Of a stretch of 64,000 nt of DNA, positions 25,845 through 34,927 are shown in pieces; within the stretch, counting starts at the first letter, position 1, and every line of letters begins with the position of its first letter. Both the position numbers and the translations under genes were made by a program. Source of the DNA: Actinomycetospora lemnae. Its GTDB lineage: Bacteria; Actinomycetota; Actinomycetes; Mycobacteriales; Pseudonocardiaceae. Location: the NCBI RefSeq assembly GCF_028737315.1, contig NZ_JAQZAO010000008.1, forward strand, positions 124,001 through 188,000, written 5' to 3'. The notes under the pieces are model-generated. The model worked only from the letters and a program-made list of their open reading frames with translations. It had not been told where the DNA came from and ran no database searches.

Positions 25845-27071
25845 GTGGGGCGGTCTCCGGCCCGGTGGCGCGCCGCCCTCGTGCTGGCGGTGGGCGCGGC
25901 GCTGACGCTCGGGGCGGGACCGGTCCCGCCACCACCGCCGTCGGACGGCCGGGTGCTCGGCGAGCTGCTCGTCCCCCGCGGCGCCCCGGACCTGCCCGGG
26001 ACGACGCACCGCGAGTTCACGACGACGCTCCCCGACCCGCGCGGCGGGCCCGTGCGCGGCGACGTCGTCGAGGTCGACCTCACCTCGCCCGCCGTGCGCG
26101 TCGACCTGCTGACCCCGCCGGTCGTCGCCGCCGTGGCGACCGTGCCCGAGCTGGCCGCGCGCGCCGGGGCGATCACCGCGGTCAACGGCGGGTTCTTCGA
26201 CCAGGGCGGGACCGGCGCGCCGGTGGGCGTGCAGATCGTCGACGGGGCCGCACGCGCGTCGGGGGTACCGGTGGGCCGCCGCCCGGCCCCGCCGGTGCCG
26301 CCGGGCGAGTCCCCGGACGCGGTCGTGGGCCTCGACGCCGAGGGCCGGGCGCACCTCGCGCGGGCGCACTTCCAGGGGCGGGTCAGCGACGGGGAGCGCA
26401 CGGTCGCGCTCACGGGCCTCGACGGCTACGCGGTGCCCGTCGACGGCGTCGGCGTCTTCGACCCCGCCTGGGGTGACGCGCCCCGCGCGCCCACGACCTG
26501 CGGCACCGACACCGACCCCGGCGCCGGGTGCAGCGCCGAGGTGCTCGAGGTCCGCGTGGCCGACGGGCGGGTCGTCGCCGCCGGCGCGCCCGGTGCGGGA
26601 CGGCTGCCGCGCGGAACCGTCGCGCTCGTCGGGCGCGACCGCGGGGCGGTGGCCCTGCGGGGCCTGCGGGTCGGGGCGGCGGTGACGCTCGAGTACGGGC
26701 TCGACGCCGTCGGCGCCCCGCCGCTGCGCGTGGCCGTCGGCGCCCTGCCACTGGCCCGTGATGGGCGCCCGCTGCCCGGGCTGCAGGACACCGAGCGGGC
26801 CCCGCGGACGGCGGTGGGCCTGTCGGGCGACGGGCGGCGGCTGTGGCTGGTGACGGTCGACGGGCGCCAGGACGCGAGCATCGGGACGACGCTCGCCGAG
26901 CTCGGCCGCCTGCTCACCGACCTCGGCGCGCCGGTCGCGGCGTCCCTCGACGGCGGGGGGTCGACGACGATGGTGCACCGGGGCCGTGACGAGGACCTCA
27001 CGATCGTCAACGCCCCCTCCGCCGACCCCCTCCGCGCCGTCACCGACGCCCTGGCCGTCGTACCCCGCTGA
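25845..27071 (+). CDS. Secreted phosphodiester glycosidase (NAGPA domain) family protein
   Basis: 408 residues from GTG 25845, 4 bases after GGGGAGG. A signal peptide ARWRAALVLAVGAALTLGAG is followed by the catalytic domain with ITAVNGGFFDQGGTGAPVGV near residue 108 and the C-terminal VAASLDGGGSTTMVHRG, the two landmarks of this family. Related proteins remove GlcNAc from phosphodiester-linked glycans or process exopolysaccharide. Two Cys (TTCGTDTDPGAGC) may form a disulfide. The substrate is probably a cell-wall glycan (inference). Confidence 0.87.
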   Translation: MGRSPARWRAALVLAVGAALTLGAGPVPPPPPSDGRVLGELLVPRGAPDLPGTTHREFTTTLPDPRGGPVRGDVVEVDLTSPAVRVDLLTPPVVAAVATVPELAARAGAITAVNGGFFDQGGTGAPVGVQIVDGAARASGVPVGRRPAPPVPPGESPDAVVGLDAEGRAHLARAHFQGRVSDGERTVALTGLDGYAVPVDGVGVFDPAWGDAPRAPTTCGTDTDPGAGCSAEVLEVRVADGRVVAAGAPGAGRLPRGTVALVGRDRGAVALRGLRVGAAVTLEYGLDAVGAPPLRVAVGALPLARDGRPLPGLQDTERAPRTAVGLSGDGRRLWLVTVDGRQDASIGTTLAELGRLLTDLGAPVAASLDGGGSTTMVHRGRDEDLTIVNAPSADPLRAVTDALAVVPR

Positions 27072-27076
27072 CCTGC

Positions 27077-27126
27077 AAGCCTGGCGTCCACGCTGGCACT
27101 CGACGTCAGAAAAGCCCCCAGCTCGG
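27077..27126. repeat. Palindromic repeat, family B, copy 1
   Basis: Contains CTGGCGTCCACGCTGGCA and, after ACGTCAG, CCCCCAGCTCGG. It matches the reverse complement of 28079-28128, so these two copies form an inverted pair around the DUF4190 gene. A third copy is inside a coding gene at 60332-60386. The remaining stretch 27127-27369 holds nothing I can identify. Confidence 0.75.
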
Positions 27127-27369
27127 CCGTCGCGGGCGGCCCTTCGTCCACCGACCTGTCACGCCGCGTCGCGGCCAACCCGGACGATCCGACCCCCGCC
27201 CCCGGGAACAGACCGCACCCGCGTGGGGTTCAATGAGGTGTCCGGGCCGGGCGTCATGTGCCCCCGGGTCTCATATCGAAAGGCCTCCAGGGACGATCGT
27301 TCGGCTGAAGCCCTGTTGTGCCACGCGCCGCGAGGCGGCCATCGCCCGGTCCGGACACCTGACACACGG

Positions 27370-27400
27370 CGGCCCCGCACCCGACCAGGGTGCGGGGCCG
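27370..27400 (-). terminator. Strong hairpin terminator after the DUF4190 gene
   Basis: Thirteen-bp perfect arms (CGGCCCCGCACCC and its complement) around a GACCA loop, 18 bp past the DUF4190 stop. No T-run follows, as usual in high-GC actinobacteria. Confidence 0.75.
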
Positions 27401-27417
27401 TCGCCGTCCGGAGCGGC

Positions 27418-27984
27418 TCAACCGCCCTCGCCCTCACCCACGCCCTCGGGCTGGGTGCCCGGCAGCTGCTGGCCGAACTGCTGGCCGCACTGCTCGTACG
27501 CCTGCTGCACCGCTGCCGGGTTCGGCTGCTGGTTGGCGTTGTTGATGCAGTCCTGCAGCTGCTGCAGCGAGTTGCCGCCGCCGAAGTTGAGGAAGGCGAT
27601 CCCGGCGACGAACACCAGGATGCTCAGGATGATGTTGAGGATCAGACTGATGATCCCCAGCACGAGGCCGGTCGTGGCCACGCCCTTGTTGTTCGCCTCG
27701 AGCCGCTTCGCCCGCCCGCGGCCGACGACGCCGAGGATGATCGCGACGATGCCGAGGATCCCGCCGACGACCGGCAGCCACCAGCAGGTCAGCAGCGCCA
27801 GGATGCCGAAGACCAGCGCCGCGATGCCCATGCCGTTGCGCGGCTTGGGAGGCATCGCCGGCTGCCCCCACGCGGGCGACGTGCCGCCGGGACCGGCGTA
27901 GCCCGGCTCGCCGGGCGGTTGCTGGCCGTAGCCCGGCTGCTGCCCGTATCCCTGCTGGCCGTAGCCCTCGCCCGGAGTGCTCAC
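27418..27984 (-). CDS. DUF4190 membrane protein
   Basis: 188 residues from GTG 27984 (VSTPGEGYGQQGYGQQ). An N-terminal Gly/Gln/Tyr-Pro-rich cytoplasmic segment with YGQQ repeats leads to the DUF4190 two-helix core: GMGIAALVFGILALLTCWWL and GVATTGLVLGIISLILNIIL, with GRGRAKRLEANNKG between. A Gln-rich outer tail contains two Cys (QDCINN, YEQCGQQ). Function unknown. The gene is enclosed by the inverted pair of family B repeats. Confidence 0.85.
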   Translation of the reverse strand: MSTPGEGYGQQGYGQQPGYGQQPPGEPGYAGPGGTSPAWGQPAMPPKPRNGMGIAALVFGILALLTCWWLPVVGGILGIVAIILGVVGRGRAKRLEANNKGVATTGLVLGIISLILNIILSILVFVAGIAFLNFGGGNSLQQLQDCINNANQQPNPAAVQQAYEQCGQQFGQQLPGTQPEGVGEGEGG

Positions 27985-28078
27985 GTCGAACGTCCTCTCG
28001 CCCTCGGTCCGGCCCGCCGCCGGGGCGGCCATCGTGCCACCGGTACCCGTTCCCGACGGAGTCCACCGAACGGCGCGT

Positions 28079-28128
28079 CCGAGCTGGGGGATTCCCTGAC
28101 GTCCGGTGACAGCGTGGACGCCAGGCTG
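28079..28128. repeat. Palindromic repeat, family B, copy 2 (inverted)
   Basis: Reads CCGAGCTGGGGG, then CTGACGTCCGGTGACAGCG and GTGGACGCCAGGCTGG, i.e. the reverse complement of the copy at 27077-27126 with few changes. It lies upstream of the DUF4190 gene. Confidence 0.75.
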
Positions 28129-28168
28129 GAACACCTCGTGTCCCAGCCGGGCTCGGCGCGTCGTGCGG

Positions 28169-28190
28169 GCCAGGATGCGGCAATCCTGGC
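28169..28190 (-). terminator. Hairpin after the fadE5-like gene
   Basis: GCCAGGAT and ATCCTGGC form perfect 8-bp arms around GCGGCA, 34 bp past the stop of the acyl-CoA oxidase-like gene. Probable terminator. Confidence 0.55.
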
Positions 28191-28223
28191 GACCGGCGCC
28201 AGGAGAGCCGCTTCGCTCGTGGG

Positions 28224-30224
28224 TCAGACGAGGGAGGCGGCGTGGGCGCGGGCCTCGTCCTGGCGGCGCTGCTCGGCGCCGGTGGCGATGGGCGCGCCGA
28301 TCCACTCCTCCGGGATGCCGAACGCGTCGACGAGCGCGCGGGCGTGGGGGCGCAGCTCCAGGCACAGGCGGTTGACCTCGGCCGTGATCGCCTTCGACCG
28401 CGCCGCCGAGATGCGCCCGTGCTCGAGGAACCAGCCCTTGTCCTCCTCGATCAGCGACAGCGCGTAGAGGTCGCAGACCTTCTCCAGCAGCGCCCGCGCC
28501 GACGGGTCGACGCACGTGTCGATCCCCCGCACGAAGGCGTCGAGCACCAGCCCGTCGAGGTGGGCCCGCGCCGCGCGCAGGAGGTGGTCCTGGGCGCTGT
28601 TGAAGATCGCGAACTGGCGCTCGGCGGAGATGCCCTTGTCGCGCGCCGGACGCAGCCGGCGCACCAGCCCGTCGAGCGTGTGCTCCTCGCGGTCGTCGAG
28701 GAGCTTGACCTGCCACGACCGCTCGCGCACGTCGTCCTCGCCCCCGGGCCCCACGGCGCGCAGGCGCTCGGCGAGCTGGCGCAGCGAGGTGCGCTCGGCG
28801 ACGGTGTCGAGCACCTGGTCGGCGACGAAGCGCACGGTGCCCAGCGTGTCGAGGTTGCCGAAGTCGTCGGCGTAGCCCGAGATCAGGCCCTTGGCGACGA
28901 GCTGGAGCAGGACGGTGTTGTCGCCCTCGAACGTCGTGAACACGTCGGTGTCGGCGCGCAGCTGGCCCAGCCGGTTCTCCGACAGGTAGCCCTGGCCGCC
29001 GCACGCCTCGCGGCAGGCCTGGATGGTCGCCGTGGCGTGCCAGGTCGTGAGCGCCTTGGTGCCCGCGGCGCGCGACTCGAGCTCGCGCTGGCGCTTCTCG
29101 TCGACGTCGCCGCCGGCCTCCCGCGTCGTCTGGATGTCGTGGAGCATCTCGACGAGCTCGTTCTGCGCGAACCGCAGCGCGTAGGTGCGCGCGAGCCCGG
29201 GCAGCAGCTTGCGCTGGTGGGCGAGGTAGTCGAGGACCGTGATCTCCTCGTCGCCGCCGGGCGCCGCGAACTGGCGGCGCGCCTCGCCGTAACGCACGGC
29301 GATCGTCTGGGCCAGGGACGCCGCCCCCACCGCGCTGCCCGAGACGCTGACGCGCCCGCGCACGAGCGCGCCGAGCATCGTGAAGAAGCGGCGGTTCTCG
29401 CTCTCGATCGAGCTCGAGTACGTCCCGTCCTCGGCGACCGAGCCGTGGCGGTCGAGCAGGTTCTCGCGCGGGACGCGGACGCCGTGGAAGGCCAGGCGCC
29501 CGTTGTCGACGCCGTTGAGCCCCTCCTTGTGCCCGTCGTCGGTGATCTCGACGCCCGGCAGCACGTTCCCGTCGTCGTCGCGCAGCGGCACCAGGACGGC
29601 GTGCACCCCGTGCCGCTCGCCCTTGCTGTAGAGCTGGACGAACACCGCCGCCATCCGACCGTCCCGCGCGGCGTTGCCGATGTAGTCCTTGCGCGCCGAC
29701 TCGGTGGGGGTGTCGACGACGAACTCCCGGGTGTCCGGGTCGTACGTCGCGGTCGTGTGCACCGACTGGACGTCCGAGCCGTGGCCGGTCTCGGTCATCG
29801 CGAAGCAGCCGGGGAGCGTCAGGTCCATGACCGCGGGCAACCAGCGCGCGTGCTGCTCGGGGTTGCCCAGCGCCTGGATCGCCCCGCCGAACAGACCCCA
29901 CTGCACCCCGCTCTTGACCTGCAGCGACAGGTCGGCGAACGCGAGCATCTCGAACGAGACGACCGAGCCGCCGATGTCGCCGCGCCCGCCCACGGCGGTC
30001 GGGAAGCCGTGCACCGCGTGCCCGTCGGCCGCCAGGCGCCCGAGCATGTCCCAGACCGCCGCGCGGTAGGCCTCGACGCCGGTGGCCGGGTCGACGCGCA
30101 GCTCGGCGAAGTCCTCGCGGGACCGGATCTCGTCCCGCAGCGTGTGCCAGCGGCCGTCGAGGGTGCGCCGGACGGCGGCCACGGTGGCCGGGGTGACGTC
30201 GTCGATGGACGGGCGGGAACTCAC
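28224..30224 (-). CDS. fadE5: FadE5-like long acyl-CoA dehydrogenase/oxidase
   Basis: 666 residues from GTG 30224, with CCCGGAGGCATCC upstream. It is longer than the usual ~390-residue dehydrogenase and has an acyl-CoA-oxidase-like C-terminal extension. Flavin motif: GCFAMTETGHGSDVQSV; C-terminal core: CREACGGQGYLSENRLGQLR and DVFTTFEGDNTVLLQLVAKG, where the EGDN Glu is the likely base. The symbol rests on the plan (divergent from fadA2-fabG4-htdX) seen in Mycobacterium around Rv0244c-Rv0241c, where FadE5 oxidises a wide range of acyl-CoAs. Confidence 0.88.
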   Translation of the reverse strand: MSSRPSIDDVTPATVAAVRRTLDGRWHTLRDEIRSREDFAELRVDPATGVEAYRAAVWDMLGRLAADGHAVHGFPTAVGGRGDIGGSVVSFEMLAFADLSLQVKSGVQWGLFGGAIQALGNPEQHARWLPAVMDLTLPGCFAMTETGHGSDVQSVHTTATYDPDTREFVVDTPTESARKDYIGNAARDGRMAAVFVQLYSKGERHGVHAVLVPLRDDDGNVLPGVEITDDGHKEGLNGVDNGRLAFHGVRVPRENLLDRHGSVAEDGTYSSSIESENRRFFTMLGALVRGRVSVSGSAVGAASLAQTIAVRYGEARRQFAAPGGDEEITVLDYLAHQRKLLPGLARTYALRFAQNELVEMLHDIQTTREAGGDVDEKRQRELESRAAGTKALTTWHATATIQACREACGGQGYLSENRLGQLRADTDVFTTFEGDNTVLLQLVAKGLISGYADDFGNLDTLGTVRFVADQVLDTVAERTSLRQLAERLRAVGPGGEDDVRERSWQVKLLDDREEHTLDGLVRRLRPARDKGISAERQFAIFNSAQDHLLRAARAHLDGLVLDAFVRGIDTCVDPSARALLEKVCDLYALSLIEEDKGWFLEHGRISAARSKAITAEVNRLCLELRPHARALVDAFGIPEEWIGAPIATGAEQRRQDEARAHAASLV

Positions 30225-30304
30225 GGATGCCTCCGGGAGACGGATCGGCGCTCGACCCCGGTCAGCCGACCGGTGGAGCGGTGTGGTGAACGGGTCATGC
30301 CCCG

Positions 30305-31033
30305 TCAGGACGCGGACGACGCCGCGGCGGGCGTCACCGTGCGGGAGAGACCCGACCAGGCGAGGTCCGCGAGCTGGCCGGCGAGCGTCTCGCGCTCCAG
30401 CTCCGGGCGGGCGGCGAGCCACTGGTCGCCGGCCGCGCGGACCATGCCGACCAGCGCGTGACCCCACGTCTGCGCCGGCGCGGTGTCGCGGTCCTGCCGG
30501 CGCAGCTCGGTGGAGATGATCTCGGCGATGTGGTCGCCGATGACCGTGCAGAGGTCGCTGACCGGATCCTCGCCCTCGGGACGGTCGAGCTTGGGCGGGC
30601 GCATCACGTAGCGGTAGACCTCGGGATCGGCCTCGATCAGCCCGAGGTAGGCGTCGATGCCGGACACCAGCGTCCGGCGGGGGTCCTCGCTGGCGTCGCG
30701 CATCGCGCTCTGCAGCTGCCCGACGAGGACGGCCGCCACCCAGTCGCACACGGCCAGGTAGAGGTCGTTCTTGTCGGTGAAGTGGCGGTACACCACGGTC
30801 TTGCTGGTGCGCGCCTGGGCCGCGACCTGGCTCATGCCGACGTCGGCGCCGTGGGCGCGGATGGCCACGATCGTGGCCGCGGTGAGCTCCTGCCGCCGGG
30901 CGCGACGATGCTCGTCCCAGCGACTGGACCGCCGGTCACGGCGGGGACGCGAGGCGTCGCGCTCGCCGTCGCGACCGGCGCCGGGCCCGGAGGCCCGGCC
31001 GGCATCGACGTGATGCGTGGAACGACGGCTCAC
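30305..31033 (-). CDS. TetR family transcriptional regulator
   Basis: 242 residues from GTG 31033. The first ~45 residues are basic and disordered; the helix-turn-helix follows: TAATIVAIRAHGADVGMSQV and ARTSKTVVYRHFTDKNDLYLAV split at the typical VVYRHF-DKNDLY recognition region. The C-terminal ligand domain is of TetR type. It lies between fadE5 and fadA2 and its start overlaps the candidate operator, so it probably controls both sides in response to an acyl-CoA or fatty acid. Confidence 0.88.
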   Translation of the reverse strand: MSRRSTHHVDAGRASGPGAGRDGERDASRPRRDRRSSRWDEHRRARRQELTAATIVAIRAHGADVGMSQVAAQARTSKTVVYRHFTDKNDLYLAVCDWVAAVLVGQLQSAMRDASEDPRRTLVSGIDAYLGLIEADPEVYRYVMRPPKLDRPEGEDPVSDLCTVIGDHIAEIISTELRRQDRDTAPAQTWGHALVGMVRAAGDQWLAARPELERETLAGQLADLAWSGLSRTVTPAAASSAS

Positions 31034-31065
31034 GTTACCGACGGTACCTGATACTTTCGGGTAAC
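31034..31065. promoter_or_regulatory. Candidate TetR operator
   Basis: GTTACC at 31034-31039 and GGTAAC at 31060-31065 form an outer inverted repeat; GGTACC at 31043-31048 is palindromic inside. It touches the tetR start and stands ~90 bp upstream of fadA2. Confidence 0.45.
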
Positions 31066-31153
31066 TCCGGTGGGAACGGCGCACGTCACGCAGCCGTGAC
31101 CGCCTCGCGGACCCGCCACCCACGACAGACCACGCCCGACTCCGGGAGGAATC

Positions 31154-32485
31154 GTGCCCTCGGCTCCATCGTCCCGCCCGACACCGCCCCGCCGCGCCGC
31201 CATCGTCGGCGCCAACCGCATCCCGTTCGCACGGTCGAACGGCGCGTACGCGCGGGCCTCCAACCAGGACATGCTCACCGCCGCCCTCGACGGTCTCGTG
31301 GCCCGCTTCGGCATGGCCGGCGAGCAGGTCGGGGAGGTCGTGTCGGGTGCGGTGCTCAAGAAGAGCAGCGACTTCAACCTCACCCGCGAGGCCGTGCTCG
31401 GCAGCCGGCTCGCCGCGTCGACCCCGACCTACGACGTCCAGCAGGCCTGCGGCACGAGCCTGCAGACCACGCTGCTGATCGCCAACAAGATCGCGCTCGG
31501 CCAGATCGAGAGCGGCATCGCCGCGGGCGTCGACACCACCAGCGACGCGCCGATCGAGGTCAACGAGGGCCTGCGCAGCGTCCTGCTGGCCGCCAACCGG
31601 GCGAAGTCCACGGCGGGCGTCCTCAAGGCGCTCGCGGGCCTGCGCCCGGGGCAGATCGTCCCCGAGATCCCGGCCAACCGGGAGCCGCGCACCGGCATGT
31701 CGATGGGCGAGCACGCGGCCCAGACCGCCGCGGCGTGGGGCATCACCCGCCAGGCCCAGGACGAGATCGCCGCGGCCAGCCACCAGAACCTGGCCAAGGC
31801 CTACGACCGGGGCTTCTTCGACGACCTCATGACGCCCTACCTCGGGCTCACCAAGGACAACAACCTGCGGCCCGACTCCACGGTCGAGGGGCTGGCCAAG
31901 CTCAAGCCGGTGTTCAAGCCGGCCGGCTACCCCGACACCGAGGCCACGATGACCGCGGCCAACTCCACACCGCTCACCGACGGCGCCGCGACCGTCCTGC
32001 TGGCCAGCGACGAGTGGGCCGCCGAGCGGCAGCTCCCGGTGCTGGCGCACTTCGTCGACGCCGAGACCTCCGCGGTCGACTACGTCCACGGCGACGAGGG
32101 CCTGCTCATGGCGCCGGCCTACGCCGTGCCGCGCCTGCTCGAGCGCAACGGGCTGACGCTGCAGGACTTCGACTTCTACGAGTTCCACGAGGCGTTCGCG
32201 TCCACCATCCTCGCCACCTTCGCCGCGTGGGAGGACCCGATCTTCTGCAAGGAGAAGCTCGGGTACGACGAGCCGCTGGGCTCGTTCGACAGGTCCAAGC
32301 TCAACGTCGTGGGGTCGTCGCTGGCCACGGGCCACCCGTTCGCCGCCACCGGCGCCCGCATCGTCCCGACCCTGGCGAAGCTGCTGCACGAGAAGACGGA
32401 CCAGGAGGGGTCGGGCACAGCCCGCGGCCTGATCTCGATCTGCGCGGCCGGGGGCCAGGGCGTCGTCGCGATCCTCGAGGCCTAG
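31154..32485 (+). CDS. fadA2: Acetyl-CoA acetyltransferase (FadA2-like thiolase)
   Basis: 443 residues from GTG 31154 behind GGGAGGAATC. Catalytic Cys C99 in DVQQACGTSLQTT, the late His in SSLATGHPFAATGARI and the second Cys in SICAAGGQG. Length and order match FadA2 of mycobacteria (about 440 residues). It cleaves 3-ketoacyl-CoA. First gene of a three-gene operon with fabG4 and htdX. Confidence 0.92.
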   Translation: MPSAPSSRPTPPRRAAIVGANRIPFARSNGAYARASNQDMLTAALDGLVARFGMAGEQVGEVVSGAVLKKSSDFNLTREAVLGSRLAASTPTYDVQQACGTSLQTTLLIANKIALGQIESGIAAGVDTTSDAPIEVNEGLRSVLLAANRAKSTAGVLKALAGLRPGQIVPEIPANREPRTGMSMGEHAAQTAAAWGITRQAQDEIAAASHQNLAKAYDRGFFDDLMTPYLGLTKDNNLRPDSTVEGLAKLKPVFKPAGYPDTEATMTAANSTPLTDGAATVLLASDEWAAERQLPVLAHFVDAETSAVDYVHGDEGLLMAPAYAVPRLLERNGLTLQDFDFYEFHEAFASTILATFAAWEDPIFCKEKLGYDEPLGSFDRSKLNVVGSSLATGHPFAATGARIVPTLAKLLHEKTDQEGSGTARGLISICAAGGQGVVAILEA

Positions 32486-32505
32486 GGAACAGGAGACACA
32501 GCGCG

Positions 32506-33879
32506 ATGAGCAACGACTGGTACTCCGACTTCGTCAACTCCTCGTTCGGCCGCACCATCGCCGGCCAGGTCGGGCTGCCCCCGGTGCCGCGGCTGCGTCG
32601 CTGGGAGCCCGGGCAGCCGCTGCTGTCCGGCCCGGCCCTGCTCGGCACCGCCACCCCGGACGGCCGCGTCGCCAAGGTCGTGCGCTCGCTGCTGACCGAC
32701 CTGGGCATCGAGGTCCACGACGACCCGCACGCGCCCGTCGGCGGCGGCAGCTCGACCTCGAAGGTCGCCGCCGGGATCGTCGACGCGACCGGCCTGTCGT
32801 CGCCGGCCGACCTCGCCGAGATCCAGGGCTTCCTCACGCCGGTCATGCGCCGCATCGGGCCGTCGGGGCGCATCCTCGTCATCGGCGACGTGCCGGCCGA
32901 GGCCACCTCGCCGGCCGTGCGGGCCGCGCGCCGGGCGCTCGAGGGCCTCGTGCGCTCCGCGGGCAAGGAGGCGCGCTACGGCGCGACGGTCAACCTCGTG
33001 CACGTCGCCGCCGGCGCCGAGAACGACATCGAGTCGACGCTGCGCTTCTTCCTGTCGTCGCGCTCGGCGTTCGTCCACGGCCAGCGCCTCGACGTCGGGA
33101 CGGTGCCCGGGTTCGCGGGCTCGAGCCAGGGTGTCGACTGGGACAGGCCGCTCGCCGGGCGCACGGCGGTCGTCACGGGCGCCGCGCGCGGCATCGGCGC
33201 GACCGTCGCCAAGACCCTGCGCCGCGACGGCGCGACCGTGATCTGCGTCGACGTCCCGTCCGCCGGCGACGCGCTCGCGCGCACGGCCAACGACGTCGGC
33301 GGCAGCGCGCTGCAGCTCGACATCACCGCCGACCACGCGCCGGCCACGCTGCTCGACCACGCCGCGCGCCACGGCGGGCTCGACGTCGTCGTGCACAACG
33401 CCGGCATCACGCGCGACAAGCTGCTGGCCAACCAGGACCGGGACCGCTGGAACTCGGTCATCGACGTCAACCTCAACGCGCAGCTGACGATCAACGACGC
33501 GCTGCTGGGGTCCGACGTCTTCCACCGCGGCGGGCGCATCGTCACCGTCTCGTCGATGGCGGGCATCGCGGGCAACCGCGGCCAGACCGCCTACGGCGCG
33601 TCGAAGGCGGGCGTCATCGGGATGGTGGAGGCGACCGCCCCGCTGCTGGTCGAGAAGGACGCGACGATCAACGCCGTCGCGCCCGGGTTCATCGAGACCG
33701 CGATGACCGCGGCCATGCCCGTCGGCACCCGCGAGGCCGGGCGGCGGCTGTCGTCGATGGCCCAGGGCGGGCTGCCCGTCGACGTCGCCGAGACGATCGC
33801 GTGGTTCGCCCAGGCCGCGTCCTACGCCGTCAACGGGCAGGTGCTGCGCGTCGACGGTCAGAACTACCTGGGGGCGTGA
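32506..33879 (+). CDS. fabG4: FabG4-like 3-oxoacyl-CoA/ACP reductase
   Basis: 457 residues, much longer than ordinary FabG (~245), because of an N-terminal flavodoxin-like domain (residues 1-~205) as in mycobacterial FabG4. The C-terminal short-chain dehydrogenase has the NAD-binding GAARGIG motif, NAG in VVHNAGITRDKL, and the catalytic Ser-Tyr-Lys in VSSMAGIAGN and TAYGASKAG. High-molecular-weight FabG proteins use NADH and act on CoA esters. The stop overlaps the htdX start (TGATG). Confidence 0.93.
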   Translation: MSNDWYSDFVNSSFGRTIAGQVGLPPVPRLRRWEPGQPLLSGPALLGTATPDGRVAKVVRSLLTDLGIEVHDDPHAPVGGGSSTSKVAAGIVDATGLSSPADLAEIQGFLTPVMRRIGPSGRILVIGDVPAEATSPAVRAARRALEGLVRSAGKEARYGATVNLVHVAAGAENDIESTLRFFLSSRSAFVHGQRLDVGTVPGFAGSSQGVDWDRPLAGRTAVVTGAARGIGATVAKTLRRDGATVICVDVPSAGDALARTANDVGGSALQLDITADHAPATLLDHAARHGGLDVVVHNAGITRDKLLANQDRDRWNSVIDVNLNAQLTINDALLGSDVFHRGGRIVTVSSMAGIAGNRGQTAYGASKAGVIGMVEATAPLLVEKDATINAVAPGFIETAMTAAMPVGTREAGRRLSSMAQGGLPVDVAETIAWFAQAASYAVNGQVLRVDGQNYLGA

Positions 33880-34781
33880 TGACGGCGACCGACACGGAGC
33901 GCAGCGGAGCCGGCGGCACCAGGACCGAGACCCTGGACAGCGCGCCGACCCTCGGCGTGCTCTACGGGCGGGCGCTGCTCACGGCGCGGTCGGGCGGCTC
34001 GACACTGCCCGACCGCCGCCTGGAGCTCGTCAACGTGCGGATCGACCCCGACGCGGTCGCGGACTACAACCACGTGTGCGGGTTCTCCGTCGGCGGCGAC
34101 GTGCCGCCGACCTACCCGCACATGCTGGCGTTCCCGCTGCAGATGCGGCTGATGACCGACCGCGAGTTCCCCCTGCCCGCGCCGGGCATGGTGCACCTGC
34201 GCAACGTCATCTCCCAGGTGCGCCCGCCGGGGGTCGGCGAGCCGCTGCGCGTGGCCGTGCACGCCGACCGGCTGGCCGCGCACCCCAAGGGCGCGCAGGT
34301 CGACCTCGTCACCACCGTGACCGACGAGGACGGCAGCACGATCTGGGACTCGCGCAGCACCTACTTCGTGCGCGGTGCCCCGGCGCCCGCGGGTGCCGAC
34401 GACGCGCCCGCCGCCCCGCCCGAGCCCGACCCGCACGTCGGGCGGCTGCCGCACGCGATCTGGACGGTCCCGGGCGACATCGGGCGCCGCTACGCCGCGG
34501 TGTCGGGCGACGTGAACCCGATCCACGTCAACGGCCTCGCGGCCAAGGCGTTCGGCATGCCGGGCACGATCGCGCATGGGATGTGGACGAAGGCCCGTGC
34601 CCTCGCGGCGCTCGCCGGGCGCCACGGGCCGGCGTTCACCGTCGACGTCGTGTTCAAGGCGCCGGTGCGCGCGCCGTCGAAGGCGTACTTCCACACCGCG
34701 GCCGTCGACGGCGGCTGGGACGCGAAGCTCGTGAGCACCAAGGGCCGCGACCACCTGCTGCTGACCCTGCGCGAGGGCTGA
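33879..34781 (+). CDS. htdX: HtdX-like double hot-dog (R)-hydratase
   Basis: 300 residues with two hot-dog halves. The C-terminal half carries the MaoC signature: YAAVSGDVNPIHVNGLAAKA with Asp and His, then FGMPGTIAHGMWTKARALA. ATG 33879 overlaps the fabG4 stop. It hydrates trans-2-enoyl thioesters. With FadE5, FadA2 and FabG4 it gives the complete four-step set for beta-oxidation or, in reverse, chain elongation. Confidence 0.9.
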   Translation: MTATDTERSGAGGTRTETLDSAPTLGVLYGRALLTARSGGSTLPDRRLELVNVRIDPDAVADYNHVCGFSVGGDVPPTYPHMLAFPLQMRLMTDREFPLPAPGMVHLRNVISQVRPPGVGEPLRVAVHADRLAAHPKGAQVDLVTTVTDEDGSTIWDSRSTYFVRGAPAPAGADDAPAAPPEPDPHVGRLPHAIWTVPGDIGRRYAAVSGDVNPIHVNGLAAKAFGMPGTIAHGMWTKARALAALAGRHGPAFTVDVVFKAPVRAPSKAYFHTAAVDGGWDAKLVSTKGRDHLLLTLREG

Positions 34782-34820
34782 GGGCGCCGCGTGGACGCTT
34801 TCGCCGCGTGGACTCGCGCC

Positions 34821-34860
34821 GCGTGGACGCAGCGAACGTGCTGTTCGCTGCGTCTACGCG
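34821..34860. repeat. Palindromic repeat, family C, copy 1
   Basis: GCGTGGACGCAGCGAACGTG followed by its imperfect complement CTGTTCGCTGCGTCTACGCG. Three GCCGCGTGGAC units stand in tandem just before it (about 34787-34830). It follows htdX and may terminate the operon. Confidence 0.7.
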
Positions 34861-34898
34861 CGCGAAGTCCCCGTTCGCGCGGCGTCGACCGCGCAGAA

Positions 34899-34915
34899 AC
34901 TTGCGTCATGCAAGT
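34899..34915. promoter_or_regulatory. Candidate HxlR operator
   Basis: ACTTGCGTCATGCAAGT: 6-bp arms around GTCAT, 12 bp upstream of the chosen start of the HxlR gene. The position suggests autoregulation. Confidence 0.5.
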
Positions 34916-34927
34916 ATGCTCGGGGTC

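Noticed and set aside
27200-27369. A tRNA or small RNA suggested by GGTTCAA near 27228
   Set aside because: No acceptor stem or anticodon arm could be folded around it.
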